Source: Deltaproteobacteria bacterium (GTDB lineage: Bacteria; Desulfobacterota; Syntrophia; Syntrophales; UBA2185). From it: 46,843 nucleotides of DNA. Positions 34,667 through 43,550 of the stretch are shown here, one piece after another (position 1 is the stretch's first letter; the number at the start of each line of letters is the position of its first letter). A model generated the notes under the pieces. It searched no databases. It was given only the letters and a program-made list of their open reading frames with translations, and was not told where the DNA came from. The position numbers and the translations under genes are program-made. Location of the stretch: positions 1 through 46,843 of the forward strand of contig VGTB01000005.1 in NCBI GenBank assembly GCA_016874835.1, read 5' to 3'.

Positions 34667-35533
34667 CTATTTCCCCAACTTCTCTTCCTTCTTTCCCGCA
34701 TCGGGGAAGAATAAAGGTGAACCGTACTTGTCCACACCAAATTTTTTAATAATACCCTGCACCTGTCTTGATACCATGAAATCGGAAAAAGCCTTTGCTC
34801 CTGCCGCATTCACCTTAGGCCATCTGGCCGGATTGACCTCGATTACGTGGTAGATGTTCAGAAGGATGGCGTCACCTTCTACAAGAATATCAAGGCCGAG
34901 ATTTTTCTTCAGGGCAAGATAGGTGCCCCGGTCAGTGAGAGTATATGTCTTTTTTTCTGCAGAAACGGCGAGGGTATGTCCCATGCCGAGTCCTGTCTGC
35001 TGGTACCACTTTTGTCCCTCTGGATTAATTCCTGCGTTTTTCCAGATGGCCCTCTCCTTGGCGTGGGTTCCCGAGTTATCCCCCCGGGACATGAAAATAG
35101 CATTCGCCGCAGCGATTTTTTTGAATGCCCCAGCAGCCGTTTTCGTTCCCCTGATCCCTGCCGGATCCCCCGGTGGTCCTACAATGATATAATCGTTATG
35201 CATGACGAGCCGCCTGCTGATTCCATACCCCTCGGCGATGAATTTCTTTTCCGCCTCCTGGGAATGAACCAGCAGTACATCGGCCTCACCCTTCTGACCC
35301 ATCGCCATGGCCTGACCGGAGCCCACAGCAATGGTCTTCACAAAATACCCGGTCCTCTTTTCAAAGAGAGGGATAAGTACATCTAAAAGTCCCGTATCCT
35401 GCGTGCTCGTTGTCGTGGCAAGGATGAGATTTTTCTGTTTCGGCGGTGCCGCAATGGCAGGAGAAACACAGACAGCAAGAACCAGCGCGCCAATCATCCC
35501 CATAACCAAAACATTGTGTTTAAACCTTTTCAT
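34667..35533 (-). CDS. tupA: Tungstate-binding periplasmic protein
   Basis: 288 residues from ATG 35533 (ATG 35536 is adjacent and also possible; AGGAGG is 6 nt before the former). A signal peptide ending near AIA is followed by the TupA hallmark ATTTSTQDTGLLDVL, which supplies the oxyanion-binding Ser/Thr residues. VGSGQAMAMGQKGEADVLLVHS and SRGDNSGTHAKE are also typical. Binding proteins with the TTTST motif are selective for tungstate over molybdate in characterised cases. Tungstate is needed for tungsten enzymes of anaerobes such as formate dehydrogenases and aldehyde oxidoreductases. Confidence 0.93.
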   Translation of the reverse strand: MKRFKHNVLVMGMIGALVLAVCVSPAIAAPPKQKNLILATTTSTQDTGLLDVLIPLFEKRTGYFVKTIAVGSGQAMAMGQKGEADVLLVHSQEAEKKFIAEGYGISRRLVMHNDYIIVGPPGDPAGIRGTKTAAGAFKKIAAANAIFMSRGDNSGTHAKERAIWKNAGINPEGQKWYQQTGLGMGHTLAVSAEKKTYTLTDRGTYLALKKNLGLDILVEGDAILLNIYHVIEVNPARWPKVNAAGAKAFSDFMVSRQVQGIIKKFGVDKYGSPLFFPDAGKKEEKLGK

Positions 35534-35615
35534 CATCTTCCTCCTCTGCTACAGACGTCCTTCCGTATATTTTCACCCTGTCTTAGGGAGGGAATGCGGG
35601 AAACGTTAAAAGTCA

Positions 35616-36533
35616 TCAATGTTCTGAATGTATAATTCTCCCTGAATCCCTGAAATCATAGTTTCCTAATTTTTGAACGTTCCTACGAAACTCATTCGAG
35701 GTGAGAACATCAATGAGAACCTGAATTCCTTTTTCAAAAAATGTTTTTTGATCAAGAACCATGTCAAAGCTCTCTCGTGTGATAGGCACAAATGAGAGCC
35801 CCAACAGTTTAGATACCGCCGCGGTGGCAATCCCCACATCCGCTTCCGCCGAAAGGATGGAGAGACCGACTTGTAGATGGGTATACACCTCTTTGTCATA
35901 ACCATTTATATCATCGGGGGATAATCCCAACTGCCCCAGATGGTAATCCAGAAGCACCCTCGTCCCCGAGCCCTTCTGACGATTGATAAATTTCACCCCC
36001 TCCTTTACCAGATCTTCGAACCCACATACGTGACGGGGATTATCCGGTGCCATTACAAATCCAAGTTCCCGGTAAAAGAGATTGACCACCACTGCTTTAA
36101 TGTCAGGCAGGCAGGTGGAAAGGTAGGGGATGTTGTATACACCACTTTCAGGATCCAGGAGATGGGACCAGGCGATGTCGGTGAAGCCTCCATTTAATGC
36201 TTTAAGTCCGTTCAGGCTCCCTATGTTCGCGGAAAATATATAGAGATCGGGATACAGTCCTCTCATGGAAGTCTGAAGAATATCCAAAACAGGATCGTTA
36301 CTGCCTGCTGCGAGCAAAGCGCCCGCAACTTTTCTACTCTTCTGGTGTGCCTCTTTAAAACCCTTCATCGCACTTGTTTCAATCCACTCATCGATAAGTT
36401 TTTTCGGGAAGATCCATTTCCCGGTAACCCGCGTTGCGGGAATCTTTTCCTCACGGATGAGGGCATAAACCTGTTTCTCATGGATACCTAAATACCGTGC
36501 AACCTCTTTTGTATTCATCATATCTCCGGACAT
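35616..36533 (-). CDS. HTH/PBP-type regulator, probably tungstate or molybdate responsive
   Basis: 305 residues. An N-terminal excisionase/MerR-like HTH (about 5-55, MNTKEVARYLGIHEKQVYALIREEKIPATRV; key residues in the two short helices) is fused to a periplasmic-binding-protein-like domain (about 65-300, with RQKGSGTRVLLDYHL and AEADVGIATAAV), the PBP_like architecture of one-component oxyanion sensors. GAGGAGG lies 6-7 nt before ATG 36533. It is directly upstream of tupA on the same strand with a 79-nt gap, so it most likely controls tupABC, perhaps together with its own promoter. The ligand is inferred from context only. Confidence 0.85.
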   Translation of the reverse strand: MSGDMMNTKEVARYLGIHEKQVYALIREEKIPATRVTGKWIFPKKLIDEWIETSAMKGFKEAHQKSRKVAGALLAAGSNDPVLDILQTSMRGLYPDLYIFSANIGSLNGLKALNGGFTDIAWSHLLDPESGVYNIPYLSTCLPDIKAVVVNLFYRELGFVMAPDNPRHVCGFEDLVKEGVKFINRQKGSGTRVLLDYHLGQLGLSPDDINGYDKEVYTHLQVGLSILSAEADVGIATAAVSKLLGLSFVPITRESFDMVLDQKTFFEKGIQVLIDVLTSNEFRRNVQKLGNYDFRDSGRIIHSEH

Positions 36534-36589
36534 AGCTATCCTCCTCTAATAGTTGGATACCTACACGACAGGAACAAAGAATGCAAGAA

Positions 36590-36639
36590 AATAATTACAT
36601 ATTATTACAAATATTTACTTTATTATCTGTATAATTACC
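36590..36639 (-). repeat. Five phased 10-bp repeats, candidate operator of the tungstate regulator
   Basis: Read on the minus strand the units are GTAATTATAC, AGATAATAAA, GTAAATATTT, GTAATAATAT and GTAATTATTT, back to back with an exact 10-bp period. Four of five begin GTAAT or GTAAA. They lie 57 nt upstream of the HTH/PBP regulator's start. One binding face per helical turn suits a HTH protein that recognises short direct repeats. The rest of 36534-36797 holds only the two genes' ribosome sites. Confidence 0.5.
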
Positions 36640-36797
36640 TGATACACAACGACTCAGACAGAAAAAAGAAGGAACTATCATAACGACGATAACTGGATGA
36701 CCCCGTAAATATTCCTGTACCCGAGACAGTACCCGTGGTAAAGGAACCCGAAAGAAAGCCTGATATTCTCACATACTGAAGAGTACCAGGATGAGCC

Positions 36798-38450
36798 ATG
36801 AAAAGAATATGTAAGTTAACTGTCCTTTTTACCGTCCTTACGCTTCTTTTTCTCCCACCCCTCTTTGCCCAGAAATCTTCCCTGACAGATCTCACGATTC
36901 TCCATGTGAATGACACGCATGGACACATAATCCCCTTCGTAGATAAAAGCGTGAACAAGAAGATCCCTGTGGGCGGGGCTGCCTATCTCGCCAAAATGAT
37001 CAATGACGAACGTTCGAAAAATCCTGAGGGAACCTTACTGCTCTCAGCGGGGGATATGTTTCAGGGAACCCCCGTATCCAACGTTTTTAAGGGACAGTCG
37101 GTGATTGACATCATGAATTATCTGAAATTTGATGCCATGACCCTCGGGAATCATGAATTCGATTGGGGTCTGGATACCCTGGATAATCTGCGCACGTCCG
37201 CCACTTTTCCCTTCCTCTCCGCGAACGTTGTAGACATCTCCGGTCATCCGCTGCGGGGTATAAAACCCTACGTGATTTTTTCCAGGAAAAACCGGAAAAT
37301 CGCTCTCATCGGTGCGACGATACCGGCAACCTATATTATTGCACCTGATCTCGTGAAGAGAGTAACATTTCTCCGGCCTGAAGACGTCCTCCCCGGACTG
37401 ATAAAGAAAGTCAAGGATGAAGGAGCCGATATTGTGATCGTTCTTTCCCACCTGGGCATCGACGCCGACAGAGAACTGGCACAACGCGTTGGCGGTATCA
37501 ATATCATCGTCGGCGGACACAGCCATACCGCAATAAAAACGCCCGTGGTCGTCGGCAATACGATCATCACACAGGCGGGATGTTATGGCCTGTACCTGGG
37601 CGTCATCAAGCTTAAAGTAGAGAAAAGTGGCGGGAAAATTGCCTTTTCTCATGAGACATATGCACTGAAAAATGTGCGTGCAGGATCGGAACATCTCTAT
37701 GACGAGAATGTCGCCAGAATCGTGCAGGTATATTATGACCGGATAAAAGATGAATTCGGGAAAATTGTCGGCGAAACCGCTGTGAATCTCGCGAGGAACA
37801 GCTCCCGCGAATCAAACATAGGCAATTTAATTTGCGATGTGATGAGAATGGAAACAGGTACCGACGTTGCGTTTATCAACAGCGGGGCCATAAGAACCAA
37901 TATCCGTAAGGGGAAAATCACTCTTGAACAGGTGTTCACTCTTCTGCCGTTCGATAACTCAATGGTGACGCTGGAACTCACAGGGAGACAGATTTTAGAT
38001 ATTCTGGAACACAGCGCAAAAGGGGAACACGGCATCCTTCAGGTATCAGGTATGAAAGTTCAATATGACTTGTCTGAACCGGTAGGTTCCAGAATCAAGA
38101 AGGTGCTTATCGGCAATACGCTCTTAACCCCGAAGGGGACATACAGGGTCACAACCATCGATTTTCTGGTCAAAGGCGGAGATGGATATTCGACGTTCAA
38201 AGAAGGGAAAAATGTCACGTACGGAATGTCTCTGAGAGACCTTTTTGTCTCCTATCTGCGGAAGCATTCTCCCGTTTCACCCCATGTCGGGAACAGGATA
38301 CTCATAAATACCTCTTATTATTTACTGCCTCTCTCTCATTTCGACCGTGCTCCAGTGTTCCCCGGGATTGAATGGTTCCCCATCCCGGCAATACATCGCA
38401 CAGCGGAGATGGCATTTCACCCGCCCCTCTTGCATTCATGTTGCCACTAA
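36798..38450 (+). CDS. Exported 5'-nucleotidase/2',3'-cyclic phosphodiesterase family protein (UshA-like)
   Basis: 550 residues. A signal peptide (about 1-24, ending LFA) is followed by a metallophosphoesterase domain with the di-metal motifs LHVNDTHGH, LLSAGDMFQGTP, LGNHEFDWG, VLSHLGIDAD and GGHSHTAI. The C-terminal nucleotide-binding domain has NLICDVMRMETG, FINSGAIRTNIRKG and FLVKGGDGY. It hydrolyses nucleotides in the periplasm or outside. The last 40 residues (after ILINTSYY) do not look like the family and may be an extension. No strong ribosome site: CCAGGATGAGCC precedes the ATG. Confidence 0.92.
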   Translation: MKRICKLTVLFTVLTLLFLPPLFAQKSSLTDLTILHVNDTHGHIIPFVDKSVNKKIPVGGAAYLAKMINDERSKNPEGTLLLSAGDMFQGTPVSNVFKGQSVIDIMNYLKFDAMTLGNHEFDWGLDTLDNLRTSATFPFLSANVVDISGHPLRGIKPYVIFSRKNRKIALIGATIPATYIIAPDLVKRVTFLRPEDVLPGLIKKVKDEGADIVIVLSHLGIDADRELAQRVGGINIIVGGHSHTAIKTPVVVGNTIITQAGCYGLYLGVIKLKVEKSGGKIAFSHETYALKNVRAGSEHLYDENVARIVQVYYDRIKDEFGKIVGETAVNLARNSSRESNIGNLICDVMRMETGTDVAFINSGAIRTNIRKGKITLEQVFTLLPFDNSMVTLELTGRQILDILEHSAKGEHGILQVSGMKVQYDLSEPVGSRIKKVLIGNTLLTPKGTYRVTTIDFLVKGGDGYSTFKEGKNVTYGMSLRDLFVSYLRKHSPVSPHVGNRILINTSYYLLPLSHFDRAPVFPGIEWFPIPAIHRTAEMAFHPPLLHSCCH

Positions 38451-38469
38451 ACACAGAAAGCACTGCAAA

Positions 38470-39204
38470 TCAGAGCTTCATGATGAGCGAGTAGTATTTG
38501 CCCGTATCCACCTCCTTAATCTGCATTCTCAGCTCGACCGCTTTTTTCGATTCCCCGGGGAAAAATATAAATCCATGGGCAATCTCACCGGGTTTTATGG
38601 AACGGTTCTCAAGAGTTCTCCTCTCCAAATCCGACCGGATTCTCGCCTGGACCTCGGTGTCACTCAACCCTTTTGAACCACCCATGGTGATCCCCGCCGC
38701 AGCGCCCAGGGCAGCTCCTTTCATCGCCGCATCAGCAACATTATGTCCCGATACGATACCGATGGCTGCACCAATAACACCCCCGGCAATACCGGCGAGA
38801 CCGCCTAATTTCCCTGCCTCCGGGGCGACTCTGCCGAGTTCCGTTTTCTTTTGTATTCGATCATAAGCAAGTCTTTCATCAAGCACGGGCCACAGGTTGC
38901 TTTCAACATCCACCAGGAACGTCTGTTTCGCAACGATGTCAATCGGATGACTTCCCTTATTGTCAAAAATGACCCTCACGGGCAACACGCCTGCTCCCAT
39001 GATGTCGAAACCGAATGCCGCTTCCGCTTCTCCCTTATCTGAGTAAGACTGGGCTGCTACTACCGCACCGGCCACCTCCGTCGCGTTGGGATAGGCAGAA
39101 GGCATTTTAAACGGCACAACCGTGGTCTGATAACTTGCACAGCCAAGGAAAAAAACCATAGTGGATACGACATACAAAAATCTGAAATGTTTCCCAAACG
39201 GCAT
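38470..39204 (-). CDS. Glycine-zipper lipoprotein
   Basis: 244 residues from ATG 39204, which has AGGAGGA 7 nt upstream (an earlier in-frame start at 39228 precedes that site). A lipoprotein signal ends in the lipobox FLGC (about residue 22). The middle (about 135-180) is a Gly/Ala-rich zipper (GLAGIAGGVIGAAIGIVSG, GAALGAAAGITMGG) able to insert in a membrane. The N- and C-terminal parts are soluble beta-rich (PVRVIFDNKGSHPIDI; GFIFFPGESKKAVELRM), similar to surface lipoproteins of unknown role. Predicted outer-membrane or periplasmic location. It is convergent with the nucleotidase gene, 20 nt apart. Confidence 0.75.
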   Translation of the reverse strand: MPFGKHFRFLYVVSTMVFFLGCASYQTTVVPFKMPSAYPNATEVAGAVVAAQSYSDKGEAEAAFGFDIMGAGVLPVRVIFDNKGSHPIDIVAKQTFLVDVESNLWPVLDERLAYDRIQKKTELGRVAPEAGKLGGLAGIAGGVIGAAIGIVSGHNVADAAMKGAALGAAAGITMGGSKGLSDTEVQARIRSDLERRTLENRSIKPGEIAHGFIFFPGESKKAVELRMQIKEVDTGKYYSLIMKL

Positions 39205-39382
39205 TGTTGTTCCTCCTGAATCAGTCATTTTATTGTAATGTATAAAAATGTATCCCCCTTGTCAATCTCAATAGATACCGGCACAACCATTGAGCGTTTC
39301 GCACTCTCACGGCGACGAATCAGCCCACTTCTTCATGCACTGATGCGGAGAAAAAACGTATAATTCTCAAGCGTCCTGTGTC

Positions 39383-40135
39383 CTATAAAAGGACCTCCTT
39401 CCTGAGAATTAAGCCGTTTCTTCCGATCACTATTTTTTCCATCGGTATATTCCTTCCTGCGATAGCCATACCTTTCTGGACTATGACGGGAAGCCCCTGA
39501 CAGCACGGCACCTCCATGACAAGCACGGTGATGCTTTTAATATCTGCCTGGCGGAATATTTGAGCGAACCTCTGCGTATACATCTCTGCATCGTCGAATT
39601 TCGGGCATCCGACAAGAACCGCCTTCCCCTTCAGAAAATCTTCATGGAACCGTGAATAGGCCACGGGCGTGCAATCCGCAGCAATGAGAAGGTCTGCTCC
39701 GTTCAAAAATGGCGCAGCGGGAGGTACAAGCCGGATCTGCACAGGCCAATGACACAGGGCAGAACACGTTTCCCGTTCTAAAACAGGCTCATTCAATGTC
39801 CGACACGAAGGTATCGGCTCAAAACTTTGAATTAACGTTGACGGGCATCCGCACGCCATGGTTGTATCCCGGGAAACCCCGGGAGACTCAGAAGATTTCA
39901 CATGTTCCTCCACGGCAAGTGCATCGAACTCCTCGGCCTCACGATCAATTATCTTGAGAGCCCCTCGGGGACATTCACCAATACAGGCCCCGAGTCCATC
40001 ACAGTACTTATCCGCTCTTAACCTTGCCTTGCCGCCTATGATCTGTATAGCCCCCTCCGCACAGGCCGGAACGCATATACCACAGCCGTCACATTTTTTT
40101 TCGTCAATTTCGACAATCTTTCTTTTCACCTTCAT
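39383..40135 (-). CDS. 4Fe-4S ferredoxin-domain protein
   Basis: 250 residues. Two ferredoxin-type clusters lie near the N-terminus: CDGCGICVPAC with AEGAIQI, and CDGLGACIGECPRGAL. A C-terminal domain (about 90-250) has additional cysteines: ACGCPS, the ETCSALCHWP segment, ADCTPVAYSRF, VGCPKFDD and VPCCQGLP. Proteins of this build occur beside Crp/Fnr regulators in anaerobes and may carry electrons, but the partner is unknown. ATG 40135 has AAAGGAG 5 nt upstream. Divergent from the Crp/Fnr gene, with an FNR-type palindrome about 90 nt before its start, so it is a likely regulated target. Confidence 0.85.
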   Translation of the reverse strand: MKVKRKIVEIDEKKCDGCGICVPACAEGAIQIIGGKARLRADKYCDGLGACIGECPRGALKIIDREAEEFDALAVEEHVKSSESPGVSRDTTMACGCPSTLIQSFEPIPSCRTLNEPVLERETCSALCHWPVQIRLVPPAAPFLNGADLLIAADCTPVAYSRFHEDFLKGKAVLVGCPKFDDAEMYTQRFAQIFRQADIKSITVLVMEVPCCQGLPVIVQKGMAIAGRNIPMEKIVIGRNGLILRKEVLL

Positions 40136-40222
40136 ATGTTCTCCTTTCACTTATCAGCATTTTTTCTCTGTATGCCGTCCGAATTTTTTATATTAATATA
40201 TTCCTCCGATCTTTAAAAAGCC

Positions 40223-40236
40223 TTGACCAAGGTCAA
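40223..40236. promoter_or_regulatory. FNR/HcpR-type palindrome between ferredoxin and Crp/Fnr genes
   Basis: TTGACCAAGGTCAA is a perfect 14-bp inverted repeat of the form TTGA-N6-TCAA. It lies about 88 nt upstream of the ferredoxin start and 122 nt upstream of the regulator start. The neighbouring regulator has the E-x-x-S-R recognition helix that contacts TTGA in FNR-type proteins. Confidence 0.7.
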
Positions 40237-40357
40237 AAAAATCATTTTTTCTCCTTTTTTTCTTTTGAGCATCCACGGAATCCTCTATAATAGGCTGCAC
40301 GTATGGTGCTTTTCTATGAAAGACATGCGAAACATATCACAATAAAAAGGAGAACCG

Positions 40358-41059
40358 GTGAATTTAGACACTCATATTGCCGCCATTCCTCTCTTTAAAG
40401 ATTTGTCGAAGAACCAGCATCAGGCTCTCGCAAGGATCGCACTGAATCGTTCCTTCAGAAAAGGCCAGACCATATTCTCGGAAGGAGATGAGGGAACCGG
40501 CTTTTATGCGATACTCTCAGGCAGGGTGAAGATATTCAAACTTTCTCCTGAGGGGAAAGAACAGATTTTCCATCTTTTCGGAACCGGAGAAATTTTTGGC
40601 GAGGTTCCCGTATTCACCGGCCAGGGATATCCCGCACACGCAGAAGCCTGCATTCAGAGTTCATTACTGTTCTTTCCCAGGACCGCCTTTATCGAGCTCA
40701 TTAAGAAAGACCATTTCCTTTCCCTTAATATGCTTGCCGTTCTGTCCTCGAGACTTCGAAGACTGGCCGCATTAATTGAAGATCTCTCCCTGAAAGAAGT
40801 GCCGGGGAGGCTTGCCGCCTATCTTCTGTACTTGAGCAGCAGGGAACGAAACCCTGACGAGTTCGATCTTAACATACCGAAGAACCAGCTGGCTTCCGTT
40901 CTCGGTACAATTCCGGAGACTCTGTCCCGTATCCTCAATAAGATGAACAGGCAAAAGTTGATCAGTTCAAAGGGATCACGTATCAGAATACTAAATCGCA
41001 CCGCCCTCGAGGGGATTGCCATGGAAGGAAAGAAGCTGGAAAGCCGTTACAAAATCTGA
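40358..41059 (+). CDS. Crp/Fnr-family transcriptional regulator
   Basis: 233 residues from GTG 40358 (AAAAGGAG about 5 nt upstream). The cyclic-nucleotide-binding-like domain spans about 10-130 (GQTIFSEGDEGTGFYAILSGRVKIF, FGTGEIFGEVPVF), the dimer helix 130-160, and the winged HTH 160-225. The recognition helix TIPETLSRILNKM has Glu, Ser and Arg in the FNR pattern. The N-terminal FNR-type cysteines are absent, so an oxygen-labile cluster is unlikely; nitrosative or redox sensing as in Dnr/HcpR is possible. A matching palindrome lies at 40223. Divergent from the ferredoxin gene. Confidence 0.9.
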   Translation: MNLDTHIAAIPLFKDLSKNQHQALARIALNRSFRKGQTIFSEGDEGTGFYAILSGRVKIFKLSPEGKEQIFHLFGTGEIFGEVPVFTGQGYPAHAEACIQSSLLFFPRTAFIELIKKDHFLSLNMLAVLSSRLRRLAALIEDLSLKEVPGRLAAYLLYLSSRERNPDEFDLNIPKNQLASVLGTIPETLSRILNKMNRQKLISSKGSRIRILNRTALEGIAMEGKKLESRYKI

Positions 41060-41068
41060 TTGAATTGA

Positions 41069-41091
41069 GACCTTGAAAAAGGTCTTTTTTT
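41069..41091 (+). terminator. Terminator after the Crp/Fnr gene
   Basis: GACCTT (41069-41074), loop GAAA, AAGGTC (41079-41084), then seven T. It starts 9 nt after the stop. A second hairpin, AAATCTCCT / AGGAGATTT (41098-41126), follows and could act in both directions. Confidence 0.8.
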
Positions 41092-41179
41092 CAGGTTAAA
41101 ATCTCCTCGCTCATTAAAGGAGATTTTTCATTTCAGAGATTCTTACAATACTCTCGTGGTATTTTTGAAAGGCAGCCAT

Positions 41180-41872
41180 ATGTCGTTTCACAAGAAAACC
41201 CTCAAGGAGGTAGTGTCCTACGACGACAAAGACCGGATCACGGAAAAAAAGTACCTTCTCGATAAGAAACTGGAGGGAGAGTACATATCCTACTTCAGCA
41301 ACGGTCAGGTAATGGTCAAACTTTGTTTTCACAATGGCTCGAGAGAAGGAGAGGCGGTTTCATTTTACAGAGACGGGCAGATCAGAGAAAGAGGAACTTT
41401 CAAAAACGATAAACTGGATGGTGAATATATTTCGTATTTTGAAAACGGGCAGATCAGGGAAATCGAAAACTACAAAGACGGCAAATTGGAGGGGAAGTAC
41501 ACGCTCTATTTCAGGAGCGGTGAACTCAGAGAAATTGAACATTTTCAAGACGGCAAATTCAACGGCGAATACGCGAGCTTTTACAAAAGCGGTCAGATTA
41601 AGGAAAAGGGAAGTTTTAAAAACGATAAGAGGGATGGGGAGTATATTGCCTATTACAAAAATGGCCGGGTAAAGGAAAATGCAACCTACAGCAATGGAAA
41701 GCTCGTGGGCAAGTTTTTATCCTTCAGCGGTGACACCAGGGATTTGGAAACAGGCGATCAGGAAGATGAACCACCACTTTTCAATGGTGACGATCAGAAG
41801 GAAAAGGAAAAAATGGTGGATGACCTGCTCAAAAATTTCAAGAGTTTCGAAAGAGGACAGGAAAAATCATGA
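41180..41872 (+). CDS. MORN-like / YwqK-family repeat protein
   Basis: 230 residues. About seven repeats of roughly 23 residues, each with a core such as DGEYISYFENGQIRE or EGKYTLYFRSGELRE, cover residues 25-185. They make a beta-hairpin series of the MORN/YwqK type, which is visible also as a 69-bp DNA repeat. The C-terminal 45 residues are acidic, then helical (EKMVDDLLKNFKSFE). No signal peptide, so cytoplasmic. ATG 41180 has AAAGGCAG close by; GTG 41156 is the alternative. YwqK relatives are sometimes annotated as antitoxins, but nothing here supports that. The stop overlaps the next start by 4 nt. Confidence 0.8.
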   Translation: MSFHKKTLKEVVSYDDKDRITEKKYLLDKKLEGEYISYFSNGQVMVKLCFHNGSREGEAVSFYRDGQIRERGTFKNDKLDGEYISYFENGQIREIENYKDGKLEGKYTLYFRSGELREIEHFQDGKFNGEYASFYKSGQIKEKGSFKNDKRDGEYIAYYKNGRVKENATYSNGKLVGKFLSFSGDTRDLETGDQEDEPPLFNGDDQKEKEKMVDDLLKNFKSFERGQEKS

Positions 41873-42711
41873 CGATTTCAAAAATCCTGATTCCCCTTGA
41901 CGGATCGGAGCGCGGGAATATCGCATTAGAATATGGGATATACTTTGCAAAGCGCCTTCATGCTGAACTCATAGGTTTTCATGTAATTGATCTGCGCGTG
42001 GTGCAAGGCCCGGTATTCACAGATATATCCGGTTCCATTGGACTTCCTCCCTACCAGGATTTTCTCCCGCTCATGCAGTCAAGCCTTGATGAAAGGGCAG
42101 AAGCTATACTCAAGGCTTTCCTCGCTCGATGTGAGAAAACAGGACTGCATCCCGAAACAAGAAAAGCCATTGGTATCGTCGACAACGCGATCATTGAGGA
42201 GGGGAAGAACGCAGACTGTATTCTTCTTCCCCAGAGGGGAGAGCACTTACAGCTTGGCAGCAGCAATATTCTCGGGTCCACTGTGGAATCGGTGATTCGC
42301 AGGTCCGGCAAACCGGTCATAGTCACTCCCGCAACGTTCATCGAGGTTGAAAGCATGGGACTGGCCTATGACGGCAGTGGCCCCGCTCGAAATGCACTCA
42401 CAATCGCGCGAGAGCTCTCTGAGAACACATCATGGCCGCTTTCTGTCATCATCATCACGGATGATCACTCAGTTGGTGCACATCTCACCAAAGAGGTGGA
42501 GAATTACCTCGAACCGTTCAAAATTGACTGCGAGATCATCGTTCTCAGGGGAAAGGAAGACCGTGAAATTCTCAGGTTCATTGAGGAAGGTTCCATCGAG
42601 TTGATGGTTATGGGGGCATATGGTCACAACAGGCTCAGGGAGTTGATCCTGGGAAGCACCACTTCTGCGGTCATACGGAAAAGTAAAATCCCGGTTCTCC
42701 TTACCCGTTAA
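41869..42711 (+). CDS. Tandem universal stress protein (two UspA domains)
   Basis: 280 residues with two UspA folds, about 1-150 and 155-280. The first opens KILIPLDGSERGNIALEY; the second opens LAYDGSGPARNALTIAREL. The second ends with the ATP-binding pattern MGAYGHNRLRELILGSTTSAV (G-x2-G-x9-G-S/T). The first has LPQRGEHLQLGSSNILGST, a looser version that may not bind ATP. Such proteins respond to stress or energy limitation. ATGA coupling to the MORN/YwqK gene suggests the two act together. Confidence 0.92.
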   Translation: MTISKILIPLDGSERGNIALEYGIYFAKRLHAELIGFHVIDLRVVQGPVFTDISGSIGLPPYQDFLPLMQSSLDERAEAILKAFLARCEKTGLHPETRKAIGIVDNAIIEEGKNADCILLPQRGEHLQLGSSNILGSTVESVIRRSGKPVIVTPATFIEVESMGLAYDGSGPARNALTIARELSENTSWPLSVIIITDDHSVGAHLTKEVENYLEPFKIDCEIIVLRGKEDREILRFIEEGSIELMVMGAYGHNRLRELILGSTTSAVIRKSKIPVLLTR

Positions 42712-42785
42712 AAATTTTTCTTGCACCTTCGCGGTAATCCACGTGCTCAAGAGGAGATTCGTAACTCTTCAACAACAATAAATAT

Positions 42786-43550
42786 TCAGAAACTCTCCTT
42801 GATCCTTGCATGTAAATCTGCCATGACATCATACCGGGTTAAATCATAATAGATAGGGGTTATGGATATCTTCCTATGACGAAGAGCACATGCATCGGAA
42901 TCAGCCTCTTCATTATCGGAAAGCTGAGTATCTCCGGCTAACCAGTAATAGATGTTTTCCCTCGGATCCACCCTTCTCTCGAAATTTTCTATCAAACGCG
43001 CCCTTCCCTGTTTTGCAACGACGACACCACGGATCTCATCCTCGGGTATTGCCGGCACATTTATATTCAGGGCAATGTTTTTCATGGGATAATCATTCAG
43101 TATGAATGACGCCATCTTTCTTGCAAACTTCGCTGCAAAGGAGAAATCCGCATCCCTGTGTGTATCAAGAGAGATCGCCATGGCGGGTACTCCCATGATA
43201 ACCGCCTCGGTCGCCGCGGAAACAGTACCTGAATAAATCACGTTTATCCCGATGTTCGCACCTAAATTAATCCCCGACACAACCAGGTCAACCGGTTTTT
43301 CCGAGAGTTCCTTGATGCCGATTTTCACACAATCCGCAGGTGTTCCCGTCACTGCATATCCATAGAAATGACCTTCCTTCTTTGCCTTCCTCACCATCAG
43401 GGGTCGAAAAAGAGTAATCGCATGGCCCACCGCACTCTGTTCGACCTCCGGCGCAACTATCAAACAATCAGCATCCTTGGAAAGCTCTTGATACAGAGCG
43501 TTCAAACCTCTCGCGTATATTCCATCATCATTTGTGAGTAGAAACCTCAT
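42786..43550 (-). CDS. surE: 5'/3'-nucleotidase SurE
   Basis: 254 residues. SurE hallmarks: FLLTNDDGIYARGL at the N-terminus (metal-binding Asp pair), VVAPEVEQSAVGHAIT, GTPADCVKIG, VVSGINLGANIGINVIYSGTVSAA. It dephosphorylates nucleoside monophosphates in stationary phase or stress. ATG 43550 has GAAGAGG 8 nt upstream and starts where SurE proteins start; an in-frame start at 43574 is less likely. It lies downstream of dnaK after a terminator. Confidence 0.95.
   Translation of the reverse strand: MRFLLTNDDGIYARGLNALYQELSKDADCLIVAPEVEQSAVGHAITLFRPLMVRKAKKEGHFYGYAVTGTPADCVKIGIKELSEKPVDLVVSGINLGANIGINVIYSGTVSAATEAVIMGVPAMAISLDTHRDADFSFAAKFARKMASFILNDYPMKNIALNINVPAIPEDEIRGVVVAKQGRARLIENFERRVDPRENIYYWLAGDTQLSDNEEADSDACALRHRKISITPIYYDLTRYDVMADLHARIKESF

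Noticed and set aside
41200-41700. A DNA tandem repeat array of about 69 bp period
   Set aside because: It is explained by the repeated MORN/YwqK protein motif and is not an independent repeat element.
41180-41872. A toxin-antitoxin system suggested by the YwqK family name
   Set aside because: The neighbour is a universal stress protein, not a toxin, and the repeats alone do not support an antitoxin role.
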